Positions 1 to 8,800 of a stretch of 64,000 nucleotides of DNA are shown piece by piece. Position 1 is the stretch's first letter, and the number at the start of each line of letters is the position of its first letter. Source of the stretch: Tistrella mobilis (lineage in GTDB: Bacteria; Pseudomonadota; Alphaproteobacteria; Tistrellales; Tistrellaceae); the NCBI RefSeq assembly GCF_039634785.1, contig NZ_JBBIAB010000021.1, positions 1-64,000 on the forward strand, written 5' to 3'. The notes beneath the pieces were generated by a model. That model did not search any database, was not told the DNA's origin, and was given only the letters and a program-made list of their open reading frames with translations. Made by a program: the position numbers and the translations under genes.

Positions 1-254
1 CCCAATCGCTTCGCCCAAGGCCCCACACGGTTCCATCCATCCCTCCCAAGCCAACAACGTCGACAATGAGAGATTCAGACTTTTTCCGTCCTGTCACGCA
101 CAGTTTCACCCGATTGCCCTGCGGCACCCGGCCCCCGCCCTTGCCCGCCCCGGGGGCCATGATACACTGTTTCGTGGCCGGTCCGGCCCGGTGTCGCGCG
201 ATACCGCCTCCCGCAGTCAAGGCCGTCGCCCCGGCCACGAGGACAAGCTTTCCG

Positions 255-2393
255 ATGCCCTCCGCTCAGCTCCGCCCCCTCCGTCGTCTCGTCGCCGGCA
301 CCGCGCTGGCCCTGACGCTCGCCGCGCCCGCCATCGCCTGGTCGGCCCAGCCCGTGGCGGCCCCGGCCGCCGCGACGGCATCACGTGCCGCGACCATCGC
401 CCTGGTCCCGCCCGTGCGCGACATGTCGACGGTGCGGTCGGTCTTTGCGGCGGTCGATGACGGCCGCTACGACGATGCACGCGGCCTTGCCGCGGGGCTG
501 AACCTGCGTCCGCTGGACGATTACATCGACTGGGCAGAGCTTCAGGACAGCCGCACTCCGGCCGTCTACGACCGGCTGGAGCGCTTTGCCGCCGCCCATC
601 CCGAATGGCCCCGGATCTCGCGGCTGATGGCCCGCGCCGAAACGGTGCTGCCCGACAGCTGGACGCCCGAGCAGGTGGTCGGCTGGTTCGGCGCCGACAA
701 GCCGCGCACCGCAGAAGGGGCGGTGCGGCTGATCGATGCGCTGCGGCGGCTGGGTCGCGATGCCGAGGCCGGCCAGGTCGCCCGGGAGGTCTGGGACCGG
801 ATGGTGATGAGCCAGCGCCAGCAGAGCGCCCTGCTCGTCTCCGCCGCCGGGCTTCTTGGCCCTGCAGATCACCGCCGGCGGCTGGACATCATGCTCTGGC
901 GCGGCCAGGAAGGCGCCGCCCGCATGGTGATGCCGCTGGTCGACGCCGATGCCCGGGCGCTTGCCGAGGCGCGCCTGGCGCTGAATGCCGGCAGCCGCAA
1001 GGCGGATGCGCTGATCGCAGCCCTGCCGCCCGCACTGCGTGCGGATCCGGGCCTGACCTTCTCTCAGGCGCGCGCGGCACGTCGGGCCGAAGACCTGGAT
1101 CATGCCGCGGCCCTGATCACGGCGGCAACCAAGGCGGGTGCCGTCGATCTGGCCCCCGATGACTGGTGGCGCGAGCGCCATATCGTGGCCCGGATGCTGT
1201 TGGAGCGCGGCGACGTCGCCAAAGCCTATGACCTGGTTGCGTCGCATGAGCAGTCCGACCCGTCGGGTTTCTCCGAAGCCGAATGGCTGGCGGGCTGGAT
1301 CGCGCTCCGCTTCCTCGATCGCCCGGATGCGGCGCTGCGGCACTTCACCGCCATGTATGAGCGGGTCAGCAGGCCGATCAGCCGTGCACGCGCCGCCTAT
1401 TGGGCCGGGCGCGCCGCGGGCGCGCTGGGCGATGCCCAGGCCGCCCAGGACTGGCTGATGGAGGCGGCGCGCGACCGCACCACCTTCTACGGCCAGCTGG
1501 CCGCCGAGCGCATCGATCTGCCGACCACCCTCGCAAGCTTTGCCGCCCCCAACGAGGCGCGGGCACCGGAAGAGGCCTTCGCCGCCATCACCGGCCGGCC
1601 GCTGGCGGTGATGGTGGCGCTGATCGCCCGCACCGACGACAGCCGGCTGCTGTCGACCTTCGCCTATGCGCTGGCCGACAGCCTGGCCAAGCCCGACGAG
1701 CAGCACGCCTATATCGAAGCGGTGCGCGCCCTGGGCCGCCCGGATCTGGCGCTGCGCTTCGCCAAGCGCTTTGCTGAAATCGACGATCGCCTGGCGGTGG
1801 AACTGCGCTATCCGGCCGTGGGAGACGATGCCGGCGTCACGCCCGGTGTCGGCCGCGATCCGCGCCCCGATGATCCGGTCGATTTCGCCCTGGTCCATGC
1901 CATCGCCCGCCAGGAGAGCGAATTCAATCCCGAAGCCGTCAGCCCGGCTGGCGCAATCGGGCTGATGCAGCTGATGCCGGGGACCGCCCGTACCACCGCC
2001 GGCAAGATCGCGGTCGCCTATCAGCCCGAGCGACTGACCGACCCGCTCTACAACATGACCCTGGGCCGCGCCTATCTGGGGCAGATGATCGATCGCTTCA
2101 ACGGCAATCTGGTACTGGCGGTTGCGGCCTATAACGCCGGCCCCGCCAAGGTCGACGAGTGGATCGCCCGCTTCGGTGACCCGCGCGATCCCTCCATCGA
2201 CGTCATCGATTGGATCGAGAAGATTTCGTATGGCGAGACCCGCAACTATGTGCAGCGGGTGATGGAAGCGCTGACGGTCTATCGCCACCGCCTGGGGCGG
2301 CCGGATCCGGGCCTGGTGCCGACGCTGGCTCTCGGCACGGCCGCCGGTACCTTCGATGCCGCCATGCTCGATCGCAGCCGCCTGCGGGAGTGA
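255..2393 (+). CDS. slt: Soluble lytic murein transglycosylase (Slt70 type)
   Basis: Periplasmic muramidase that cleaves peptidoglycan between MurNAc and GlcNAc with formation of 1,6-anhydroMurNAc. The 712-residue protein has a signal peptide (basic start, then a hydrophobic segment ending near AWSAQ), a long Ala-rich helical superhelix region, and a C-terminal SLT domain from about residue 538. The catalytic Glu554 lies in ARQESEF, followed by GLMQLMPGTA and AAYNAGP, the classic family 1 SLT motifs. The reading frame is open further upstream to 66, but the ATG at 255 puts a normal signal peptide at the N-terminus. It is a stand-alone gene followed by the dehalogenase 96 bp downstream. Confidence 0.9.
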   Translation: MPSAQLRPLRRLVAGTALALTLAAPAIAWSAQPVAAPAAATASRAATIALVPPVRDMSTVRSVFAAVDDGRYDDARGLAAGLNLRPLDDYIDWAELQDSRTPAVYDRLERFAAAHPEWPRISRLMARAETVLPDSWTPEQVVGWFGADKPRTAEGAVRLIDALRRLGRDAEAGQVAREVWDRMVMSQRQQSALLVSAAGLLGPADHRRRLDIMLWRGQEGAARMVMPLVDADARALAEARLALNAGSRKADALIAALPPALRADPGLTFSQARAARRAEDLDHAAALITAATKAGAVDLAPDDWWRERHIVARMLLERGDVAKAYDLVASHEQSDPSGFSEAEWLAGWIALRFLDRPDAALRHFTAMYERVSRPISRARAAYWAGRAAGALGDAQAAQDWLMEAARDRTTFYGQLAAERIDLPTTLASFAAPNEARAPEEAFAAITGRPLAVMVALIARTDDSRLLSTFAYALADSLAKPDEQHAYIEAVRALGRPDLALRFAKRFAEIDDRLAVELRYPAVGDDAGVTPGVGRDPRPDDPVDFALVHAIARQESEFNPEAVSPAGAIGLMQLMPGTARTTAGKIAVAYQPERLTDPLYNMTLGRAYLGQMIDRFNGNLVLAVAAYNAGPAKVDEWIARFGDPRDPSIDVIDWIEKISYGETRNYVQRVMEALTVYRHRLGRPDPGLVPTLALGTAAGTFDAAMLDRSRLRE

Positions 2394-2489
2394 CGGGCAG
2401 ATCGGACTTCGCCTATCCGGCATATTGACGGCCGGGTTCCGGAACGCCAGATCCCTGGCACGTCATTTGTTGGAGGGGTAAGAGACGGC

Positions 2490-3191
2490 ATGTCCACCAT
2501 GGCTGAACCGCTGACAGGCATCCGCGCCTGTCTGTTCGACGTCTACGGAACGCTGTTCGACGTCCATGCCCCGGTCAGCTCGCGGCTGATCCGCGTCGGG
2601 GATCCGGCAGTGGAGCGCGCGCTCAGCGATACCTGGCGTCGCAAGCAGCTGGAATACACCTGGCTGCGCACGGTGATGGGAGAGCATGTCGATTTCTGGA
2701 CCATCACCGGCCAGGCGCTGGACTATGCGATGGCCTCGGTCGGGCTGAATGACAAGGTCCTGCGCGCGAAGCTGATGGAAGCCTATCTGGCCCTGCCGCC
2801 CTTCCCCGACACCCGTCCGGTGATCGAGGCGCTTTCGGCCGCCGGCATGCCGCTCGGCATCCTGTCCAACGGCACGCCGGTGATGCTGTCGGCGGTGCTG
2901 GCCACCGCCGGCCTTACCGGCCATTTCTCTCAGGTGCTGTCGGTGGAAAGCGTCGGCGCCTTCAAGCCGGCGCGAGAGGTCTATGCCCTCGGCCCCGAGG
3001 CGCTGGGCATGGCGCCCCACGAGATCGCCTTCGTCTCCAGCAATGGCTGGGACATCGCCGGTGCCGCCCATTTCGGCTACAGCGCCGTCTGGATCAACCG
3101 CGGCGACCTGCCGGCCGATGGCCTGCCGGGCGCACCCAAGACGGTGCTGGGCGGCCTGTCGCAGCTGCCGGCACTGCTTGGCAGGGCCTGA
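2490..3191 (+). CDS. Haloacid dehalogenase, type II
   Basis: HAD-superfamily hydrolase of the L-2-haloacid dehalogenase class, which displaces halide from 2-haloalkanoic acids with inversion. All four HAD motifs are visible: the nucleophile Asp17 in LFDVYGTLFD, LSNGTP, the Lys of FKPAREVY, and the FVSSNGWDIAGA loop. The WRRKQLEYTWLRTVMG cap segment is characteristic of the dehalogenase branch rather than generic phosphatases. The length (233 aa) is normal. A GGAGGGG ribosome site lies about 11 nt before the ATG. It converges on the ornithine decarboxylase across a hairpin terminator. True substrate in this organism is unknown. Confidence 0.85.
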   Translation: MSTMAEPLTGIRACLFDVYGTLFDVHAPVSSRLIRVGDPAVERALSDTWRRKQLEYTWLRTVMGEHVDFWTITGQALDYAMASVGLNDKVLRAKLMEAYLALPPFPDTRPVIEALSAAGMPLGILSNGTPVMLSAVLATAGLTGHFSQVLSVESVGAFKPAREVYALGPEALGMAPHEIAFVSSNGWDIAGAAHFGYSAVWINRGDLPADGLPGAPKTVLGGLSQLPALLGRA

Positions 3192-3219
3192 AGGCCCACA
3201 TATATCCATGCACGACGAA

Positions 3220-3250
3220 AACGCCGGCAGGGGCCTCCCCTGCCGGCGTT
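3220..3250 (-). terminator. Rho-independent terminator of the ornithine decarboxylase gene
   Basis: A perfect 14-bp GC-rich stem (3220-3233 with 3237-3250) with a 3-nt loop. On the minus strand it is followed by TTTTCG, the polarity expected for termination after the decarboxylase. It lies between convergent genes and may serve both. Confidence 0.75.
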
Positions 3251-3316
3251 GTCGCGTCTGTACCGGGGTGCCGCGGCACCCCGGTGGCCCTGCACGGATC
3301 AGATACCGTCCACGGG

Positions 3317-4456
3317 TCAGATATAGTAGGCCTGGATCGGCGGGAAGCCGTTGAAGCCCGTCGTGGCATAGGTGGTCGTATAGGCGCCGCAGGACAGGAA
3401 GGTGATCTTGTCACCCACCTGCAGGGCGTGCGGCAGCTCGTAGCCCGCCTTCTCGTACAGCACGTCGACGCTGTCGCAGGTGGGGCCCGCCAGGATCACC
3501 CGGCCGGTCTCGCTGCCGTCGCGTTCGGTGCGCAGGCGGTACTTGATCGCCTCGTCCATGGTCTCGGCCAGACCATTGAACTTGCCGACATCCAGATAGA
3601 CCCAGCGCACCGGGTCGTCGAAGCTCTTTTCGGCGATCAGGATCACCTCGGCTTCCAGCACGCCGGCGTCACCGACCAGGCCGCGGCCCGGCTCGATGAT
3701 CATCTCGGGCAGCTGATTGCCGAAATGACGGGTCATCGCCTGCGAGATCGCCAGCGCATAGGCGGCCATCGGGGCCACCTCGTCCTGGTAGCGCGCCGGC
3801 AGGCCGCCGCCCAGGTTGACCATGCGCGCCGAGACGCCCCGCTCCCCCAGGTCGCGGAAGATCGCCGCCGCCTGGCTGATGGCCCGATCCCACTGCTCCG
3901 GGTCGGTCTGCTGCGAGCCGACATGGAACGAGATGCCATAGGCATCCAGCCCCGCCGAAGCGGCGTCGGTCAGCAGCTCCAGCGCCATCTCGGGCGCGCA
4001 GCCGAACTTCTTCGACAGCGGCCAGTCGGCAGCCTGGCAATCGACCAGGATCCGGCAGAACACCTTCGACCCGGGGGCCGAGCGGGCGATCTTCTGCAGT
4101 TCACAGGCACTGTCGAAGGCGAACAGGCGCACACCCAGCTGATAGGCGCGGGCGATGTCCCGTTCCTTCTTGATCGTGTTCCCGAAGGAAATCCGATCCG
4201 GGCTCGCACCGGCGGCGAGCACCATCTCGATTTCCTGCAAGCTGGCGGTATCGAAGCACGAGCCGAGCTCGACCAGCATGGACAGGATTTCAGGAGCCGG
4301 GTTCGCCTTCACGGCGTAAAACACCCGCACGAGCGGCATCTGCTCGCTGATCTCCCGATACTTCTCGGCGATCACGTCGAGATCGACAACCACACAAGGA
4401 TTGCTGTCGTATTCTCGTCGGCCGGCGAGAAAGCGCTCGATCTTCGGAGTCATCAT
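3317..4456 (-). CDS. Ornithine/lysine decarboxylase, PLP fold type III
   Basis: Decarboxylates ornithine (possibly also lysine) to putrescine, the entry step of polyamine synthesis. The 379-residue protein has the alanine-racemase-type barrel with the PLP lysine, Lys50, in FYAVKANP, the GISFHVGSQ and NLGGGLPA phosphate-binding loops, the EPGRGLV motif, and the C-terminal GPTCDSVD box carrying the catalytic cysteine of the eukaryotic-type ODC family. The start is one of two adjacent ATGs (4456 or 4453), with an AGGGG about 9 nt upstream. The mRNA has a long, structured 5' leader (4457-4660), which suggests post-transcriptional control. ODC is preferred over diaminopimelate decarboxylase because of the short length and the CDSVD box. 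Confidence 0.88.
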   Translation of the reverse strand: MMTPKIERFLAGRREYDSNPCVVVDLDVIAEKYREISEQMPLVRVFYAVKANPAPEILSMLVELGSCFDTASLQEIEMVLAAGASPDRISFGNTIKKERDIARAYQLGVRLFAFDSACELQKIARSAPGSKVFCRILVDCQAADWPLSKKFGCAPEMALELLTDAASAGLDAYGISFHVGSQQTDPEQWDRAISQAAAIFRDLGERGVSARMVNLGGGLPARYQDEVAPMAAYALAISQAMTRHFGNQLPEMIIEPGRGLVGDAGVLEAEVILIAEKSFDDPVRWVYLDVGKFNGLAETMDEAIKYRLRTERDGSETGRVILAGPTCDSVDVLYEKAGYELPHALQVGDKITFLSCGAYTTTYATTGFNGFPPIQAYYI

Positions 4457-4640
4457 TGGCTGATCCCCTACAAACCGGCGGCGGCCCGGCATGGACCGGG
4501 ACGCTCAGGTTGTTCCCATTCCGCTGCCGTCGTCCCTGGTCACGTAGCGGACGGGCGCCATGTCGGCCCGTCATTTCGGGGGGGTACGTCGGTGGAGGCG
4601 GTTTATACGGGCAACCCACGGGCAGGAAAAGAGAAAAATG
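4457..4640 (-). ncRNA. Structured 5' leader of the ODC gene, candidate speF-type element
   Basis: The untranslated region contains at least two stems: GACGGGC/GCCCGTC (4550-4556 with 4566-4572) and a GGGACG/CGTCCC helix (4498-4503 with 4531-4536) extended by ACC/GGT with a bulge. These enclose purine-rich single-stranded segments and lie just ahead of the ribosome site. A possible -10 box TATAAA sits at 4602-4607 (minus strand). A speF RNA motif is known in front of ornithine decarboxylase genes in alphaproteobacteria. Assignment to that family is inference from position and structure; I could not align it to the family model. Confidence 0.5.
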
Positions 4641-4861
4641 GGATTTTTCTGCAGAAAAATTCGGGACCCCGAATGCCCCCTGAACGGCCGATTCAGGACC
4701 CCGCCCCCACGTCCGATGCAAGCTACGGAAATGACCCCAACGCGCTATTTTGGCCCTCCAGGGGGCGCATGCGGAATTGGCCCCCCTCGGGGCAAAACCC
4801 AAGGCCTCGCCAGCAGCCGTTCAGCGGCGCCCAGAAATATGACAGTCCCCGTGGCGGAAGC
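4641..4861. other. Intergenic region upstream of the ODC leader with overlapping inverted repeats
   Basis: No gene is supported here. It holds a perfect 18-bp palindrome, ATTTTTCTGCAGAAAAAT (4643-4660), immediately overlapped by ATTCGG/CCGAAT (4659-4664 with 4669-4674). The AT-rich tracts stand out from the surrounding GC-rich DNA and are placed where ODC promoter or operator elements would be expected. The rest, to the end of the SprT-like gene, shows nothing I can name. Confidence 0.5.
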
Positions 4862-5494
4862 TCATGTCTTCGCGGCCGGACCGTCGTCGCGCAGAGGCAC
4901 CAGCTCCTCCAGCCGTCCGCGATCGGGACCGCAGGCCCGGCAATGACAGCGGGCGACGGGCCGGCGCGGCCGGCGGACGAAGGCGTGCTCCCGCCCGCAG
5001 GAGACGCAGCGCCAGATCACCCGCGCCTGAGCCGAGGCGGAAAGATAGTCGATCCGGTGCGTGGTGGCAGGCACCTCGCCGATCGCCAGCATCACCGCGC
5101 GCCAGCGGGCATCATGGCCACAGGACCGGCCATGCTCCAGATCGGCGATCAGATGGGCGCATTCGTGGAGAAAGGTCTGATCGCGGTCGGTCTCGTGCCC
5201 CGGCTTCAGCAGATCGGGGTGCAGCATGATCAGCCGCCGTCCGGGCCAGGCACTGCCGGCGCGGGTGCGCATCCGGCGGCCGATGGTGACCTCGGCCCCC
5301 AGGCAGGCTGCAAGCCCCCGCACCGCCTTCCCGGCACCGTTCAGCCGTCCCAGCAGCCGCCAGCGGGTGGCCAGCGCCGCAACCGTGCCCAGCGTCTTCA
5401 GCCGATGGTCCAGCGGGTGATTGGGCACCGGCCCCGTGACGGCGTCGACGGGATCGGCTGCGGGCAGGGCGGGGTCAAAGGGAAGCGACGTCAT
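4862..5494 (-). CDS. SprT-like zinc metalloprotein
   Basis: A 210-residue SprT-family protein. The zinc-dependent HExxH motif appears as FLHECAHLIADLEHG with a further GHDARW histidine, and a C-terminal zinc-ribbon-like segment carries WRCVSCG and CHCRACG. SprT/Spartan-like domains are metallopeptidase folds; the bacterial members have no firmly established substrate. The frame is open upstream to 5947, but that extension lies opposite the hydroxypyruvate-isomerase-like gene. The ATG at 5494 gives a typical domain start and is the better choice. It is divergent from the downstream isomerase gene. Confidence 0.75.
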   Translation of the reverse strand: MTSLPFDPALPAADPVDAVTGPVPNHPLDHRLKTLGTVAALATRWRLLGRLNGAGKAVRGLAACLGAEVTIGRRMRTRAGSAWPGRRLIMLHPDLLKPGHETDRDQTFLHECAHLIADLEHGRSCGHDARWRAVMLAIGEVPATTHRIDYLSASAQARVIWRCVSCGREHAFVRRPRRPVARCHCRACGPDRGRLEELVPLRDDGPAAKT

Positions 5495-5609
5495 CCGGGC
5501 TCGACGAAGATTGCGGCCGGGTGCCAGACTGGGCCCAGCCGGGCCGCTTGGCAAGCCCCGGCGCATATCTCCCGCCCTCGATGCCGTTGCCACGGAGCCG
5601 CCCTGCCCC

Positions 5610-6401
5610 ATGCCCCGCCTTGCCGCCAATCTCGACTTCCTGTTCACCGATCGCCCGCTGGAGGCACGCTTCGATGCGGCTGCGGCCTGCGGCTTCTCGG
5701 GCATCGAAATGCTGTTTGCCGACCGCATGCCCGCCCCGGCACTCAGGGCCGCACTCGACGCCGCCGGGCTCGAGGCGGCCCTGATCAACATCGCCGTCGA
5801 CGACTGGGCGGCGGGCGGCCGCGGCTGTGCGGCCCTGCCCGGGCAGGAGGATCGCTTTCGTCGGGCGCTGATCGAAAGCGTGGAGCGTGCCGTTGCCGTG
5901 GGTGCCCGACGCCTGCATGTCCTGGCCGGCATCCCGGAAATCGGCACCGATCTCGCGTACGCGCGCGCGAGCTATATGCGCAACCTGCACGAGGCCGCCG
6001 AGACCGCAGCCGCAGCCGGTATCGTCGCCACGATCGAGGCGATCAATCCGCGCGACATGCCCGGCTATTTTCTGGCCGACCCGGACGAGGCGGCCGCCAT
6101 CGTGCGCGAGATCGACCATCCGGCGCTGAAGGTCCAGTTCGACCTCTATCACACCCAGATCACCCGCGGTGACCTGACCCGGCGCCTGGACGCCCAGCTG
6201 CCGCTGATCGGCCATGTCCAGATCGCGGGCGTGCCCGACCGTGCAGAGCCCGATCAGGGAGAGATCGCCCCGGCACATCTTCTCGACCGGCTCGACACAC
6301 TCGGCTATGACGGATGGGTGGGGCTTGAATACCGGCCCCGCGGCCGGACGGAGGACGGCCTGGGCTGGGCCACCCCCTGGGGTATCCGCGGGCCCGGCTG
6401 A
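5610..6401 (+). CDS. Hydroxypyruvate isomerase family protein (Hyi/OtnI type)
   Basis: A 263-residue TIM-barrel isomerase of the Xyl-isomerase-like/AP endonuclease 2 superfamily, interconverting hydroxypyruvate and tartronate semialdehyde or 2-oxo-tetronates and related sugars. The start MPRLAANLDFLFTDRP, the GIEMLFADR strand, the TIEAINPRDMPGYF metal-site loop, QFDLYHTQITRGD, and the C-terminal GLEYRPRGRTEDGLGW are all typical of Hyi. I chose the ATG at 5610 because homologues begin at this phenylalanine-rich strand. The ALDH gene follows after 72 bp, but no glyoxylate-pathway genes are adjacent, so the physiological substrate is uncertain. Confidence 0.82.
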   Translation: MPRLAANLDFLFTDRPLEARFDAAAACGFSGIEMLFADRMPAPALRAALDAAGLEAALINIAVDDWAAGGRGCAALPGQEDRFRRALIESVERAVAVGARRLHVLAGIPEIGTDLAYARASYMRNLHEAAETAAAAGIVATIEAINPRDMPGYFLADPDEAAAIVREIDHPALKVQFDLYHTQITRGDLTRRLDAQLPLIGHVQIAGVPDRAEPDQGEIAPAHLLDRLDTLGYDGWVGLEYRPRGRTEDGLGWATPWGIRGPG

Positions 6402-6473
6402 TCTCCGTCGATCGACGCCCCCTCAGAATGCGAAACGGCACCAGGCCGTCACCCTTGGGAGACGCCAGACCAG

Positions 6474-8066
6474 ATGAGCGACATCTTCGACGACACCGCC
6501 CCGCCGCGTGTCACCTATTCCAACACCGGTACCGATTTCGGCCCGGTGCACGACCGGCTGGACCAGCTTTTCCCGGCCCTGGAGGCCGGCCTCGGCCGTG
6601 AGGCCGTCCTGCCCCTGGTGGACGGGCATGCCGTAACCGGGCCGGTCACAACCGCCATCCGGAGCCCGATCGATCGCGACATGCTTCTGGCCGAGGTGGC
6701 GGAGGCGAATGCCGCAACGGTCGCACGCGCGGTCGCCGTCGCCCGGGCGGCACAGCCGGCCTGGGCGGCCCTGCCCTGGCCGGAACGTGCCGCAATCATC
6801 CGGCGGGCCGGTGACATTCTGGCCGAGATGAAATGGCGGATGGGCCCGCTGCTGGTTCTGGAGGTCGGCAAGTCACGGCTGGAAGCGATGGGCGAGGCCG
6901 AGGAAGCGGCCGACCTTGCCCGCTATTACGCCGCCGAGATGGAGCGGAACCTCGGCTACGAGCGCCTGCTGCCCCGTGCGAAACCCGAGGAAAGCTGTGG
7001 CTCTCTGCTGCGCCCCTATGGCGTCTTCGGCGTGATCGCGCCGTTCAACTTCCCGGTGGCGCTCTCGGTCAACATGATCTCGGCCGCCCTGGTGGCCGGC
7101 AACGCGGTGGTCTACAAGCCCGGCCAGATCAATGCGCTGACCGGCGCCCTGCTGGTACAGGCCTTCCTGAAGGCCGGGGTGCCGGCGGGTGTGCTCGCCT
7201 TCCTGCCCGGTGGTGCGGCAACCGGCGAAGCGCTGGTGGCCGATACGGGACTTGATGGCATCGCCTTCACCGGCAGCCATGCCGTCGGCATGGAGATCCA
7301 TCGCCGCTTCGCCGCCGGACGGTTCGCCCGGCCGGTGATCGTGGAGATGGGCGGCAAGAATCCGGCCTATGTGACCGCGACGGCCGATCTCGACCGGGCG
7401 GCAGAAGGCGTTGCTCGATCGGGCTTCGGCCTTCAGGGTCAGAAATGCTCGGCACTGTCCAAGGTCTATGTCGCGGCCGCGATCTATGACGACTTCCTGG
7501 ACCGGCTGACGGCCCGCACCGCAACGCTGCCCCTCGGCGATCCACGCCGGCGCGAGATGTTCATGGGCCCCGTGATCGACGACCGGGCCGCTGCCCGGCA
7601 GGCTGCTGCAGTCGACGAGGCCCGGCGCGACGGCCGGGTGATCATGGGCGGCGAGCGCCTCGGCGGCGGGATCTACGATCGGGGCTGCTATCTGGCACCG
7701 GTGATCGTCGACCGCCTCGGCGCCGACCATCGCCTGAACAGCGACGAGCTGTTTCTGCCTTTCGTCTCCGTACAGCCCTTCGACGACCTGGCTGCCGCAA
7801 TCGCCGACGGCAACCGCGTCGCCTATGGCCTCACCGCCGGCTGCTATGCAGGACGGCAGGCGGAGATCGACCTCTTCCTCGACCGGGCGGAGGCGGGCGC
7901 GCTTTATGTCAACCGGGCAAGCGGCGCCACCACCGGTGCCTGGCCCGGGCACCAGCCCTTCTGCGGCTGGAAAGGCTCCGGAGGCGCCGGCGGCAAGGGC
8001 GGCCTCGGCCCCTGGTATCTGCCCCAGTTCATGCGTGAGCAGAGCCGGACGGTGATGCTGCGCTGA
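6474..8066 (+). CDS. Aldehyde dehydrogenase, 1-pyrroline-5-carboxylate dehydrogenase-like
   Basis: A 530-residue NAD(P)-dependent ALDH. It shows the Rossmann region IAPFNFPVAL and YKPGQINALTG, the general base Glu291 in VEMGGKNP, and the catalytic Cys325 in GLQGQKCSALSKVYV. The GQKCSA box and the C-terminal NRASGATTGAWPGHQPFCGWKGSG resemble the RocA/PruA class that oxidises glutamate semialdehyde to glutamate in proline/ornithine breakdown, rather than generic ALDHs. Proximity to an ornithine decarboxylase 2 kb away is suggestive but they are on opposite strands. The ribosome site is GGGAG about 10 nt before the ATG. Confidence 0.8.
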   Translation: MSDIFDDTAPPRVTYSNTGTDFGPVHDRLDQLFPALEAGLGREAVLPLVDGHAVTGPVTTAIRSPIDRDMLLAEVAEANAATVARAVAVARAAQPAWAALPWPERAAIIRRAGDILAEMKWRMGPLLVLEVGKSRLEAMGEAEEAADLARYYAAEMERNLGYERLLPRAKPEESCGSLLRPYGVFGVIAPFNFPVALSVNMISAALVAGNAVVYKPGQINALTGALLVQAFLKAGVPAGVLAFLPGGAATGEALVADTGLDGIAFTGSHAVGMEIHRRFAAGRFARPVIVEMGGKNPAYVTATADLDRAAEGVARSGFGLQGQKCSALSKVYVAAAIYDDFLDRLTARTATLPLGDPRRREMFMGPVIDDRAAARQAAAVDEARRDGRVIMGGERLGGGIYDRGCYLAPVIVDRLGADHRLNSDELFLPFVSVQPFDDLAAAIADGNRVAYGLTAGCYAGRQAEIDLFLDRAEAGALYVNRASGATTGAWPGHQPFCGWKGSGGAGGKGGLGPWYLPQFMREQSRTVMLR

Positions 8067-8076
8067 CGCCATGAAC

Positions 8077-8112
8077 GAAGACGGCCCCGCAGTCGCCTGC
8101 GGGGCCGTCTTC
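8077..8112. terminator. Bidirectional terminator between ALDH and NTF2-like gene
   Basis: A 16-bp perfect stem (8077-8092 with 8097-8112) with a 4-nt loop, flanked by GAAGA/TCTTC that provide short U tracts in both directions. It sits between convergent genes. Confidence 0.8.
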
Positions 8113-8147
8113 ATCTCGTGCCCGGCCGGAACCGGATCCGTGAAGGA

Positions 8148-8783
8148 TCAGCTCTGCGCCTGGGGAAGCCGCGAGGAATGGTGCGACACGATACGCCAGC
8201 CATCCACGGTCTTGCGGTAGATCAGGGTGTAGCGCGCGGGTTCCGTCACCTGCTTGCCGCCCTGGGTATAGGTGAAGGTGTAAAAGCCGGTGGCGGTGCC
8301 GATATCGGGGCCGAGCACGGTGATCCAGCCGTCGCCGAAGGTCACCTTCAGGTCAGGGCGGTGCGAAACCAGCGCGCCGTAATAGCGCACGATACCGCCA
8401 TTGTTGAACATCACCTGGCTCTGATCGTCGCTCATCATGATGGCATCGGGGCCATACATGTTGGTGACCACGACGCCCTGCTGGCCGCTGTTCAGCGACC
8501 AGGCCCAGCTGGCCAGGGCCGCGTCGATCTCGGACTTCACCTTGTTCGGATCATAGGCCGCAGCGCCCGCGACAACGGACGGCGACACCGCAGCCACCAC
8601 CGTGCTGCCGGCCGGCGGGGTCGGCTTGGCGGTCGGGCGCGGTTCGGGGGCGAGGGCCGCGGTCTGGACGGGCTTGGCCTTCGCGGCGGCCGCCTGGGCG
8701 GCAGGTGCGAGCGGAAGGGCGGCACCCAGCGCGACGATCGTCACGGCGAACAGCCCGGCACGGATCGGGGACTTCACGGTCAT
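8148..8783 (-). CDS. Secreted NTF2/SnoaL-like (DUF4440-type) protein
   Basis: A 211-residue exported protein of unknown function. It has a signal peptide (hydrophobic stretch ending at AAQAAAA), a Pro/Ala-rich linker to about residue 75, then an NTF2-like cone domain recognisable from YDPNKVKSEIDAALASWAW, the TNMYGPDAIMM strand, and the terminal TLIYRKTVDGWRIVSHHSS strand. This pattern is typical of SnoaL/DUF4440/ketosteroid-isomerase-like folds; no catalytic residues can be assigned. The start at 8783 gives a clean signal peptide with a GGAG 12 nt upstream; an upstream in-frame ATG (8861) would run through a tandem duplication. Confidence 0.7.
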   Translation of the reverse strand: MTVKSPIRAGLFAVTIVALGAALPLAPAAQAAAAKAKPVQTAALAPEPRPTAKPTPPAGSTVVAAVSPSVVAGAAAYDPNKVKSEIDAALASWAWSLNSGQQGVVVTNMYGPDAIMMSDDQSQVMFNNGGIVRYYGALVSHRPDLKVTFGDGWITVLGPDIGTATGFYTFTYTQGGKQVTEPARYTLIYRKTVDGWRIVSHHSSRLPQAQS

Positions 8784-8800
8784 CGAGGCGAACTCCGGCT

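Noticed and set aside
381-2423. A 680-codon open frame antisense to the lytic transglycosylase
   Set aside because: The sense frame has clear SLT motifs and a signal peptide. The antisense translation is low-complexity, Arg/Gly/His-rich, as expected for shadow frames in high-GC DNA.
3284-6172. A 962-codon plus-strand open frame spanning the ODC, its leader and beyond
   Set aside because: It is antisense to the ODC and SprT-like genes and runs through noncoding leader. No motifs; typical high-GC shadow.
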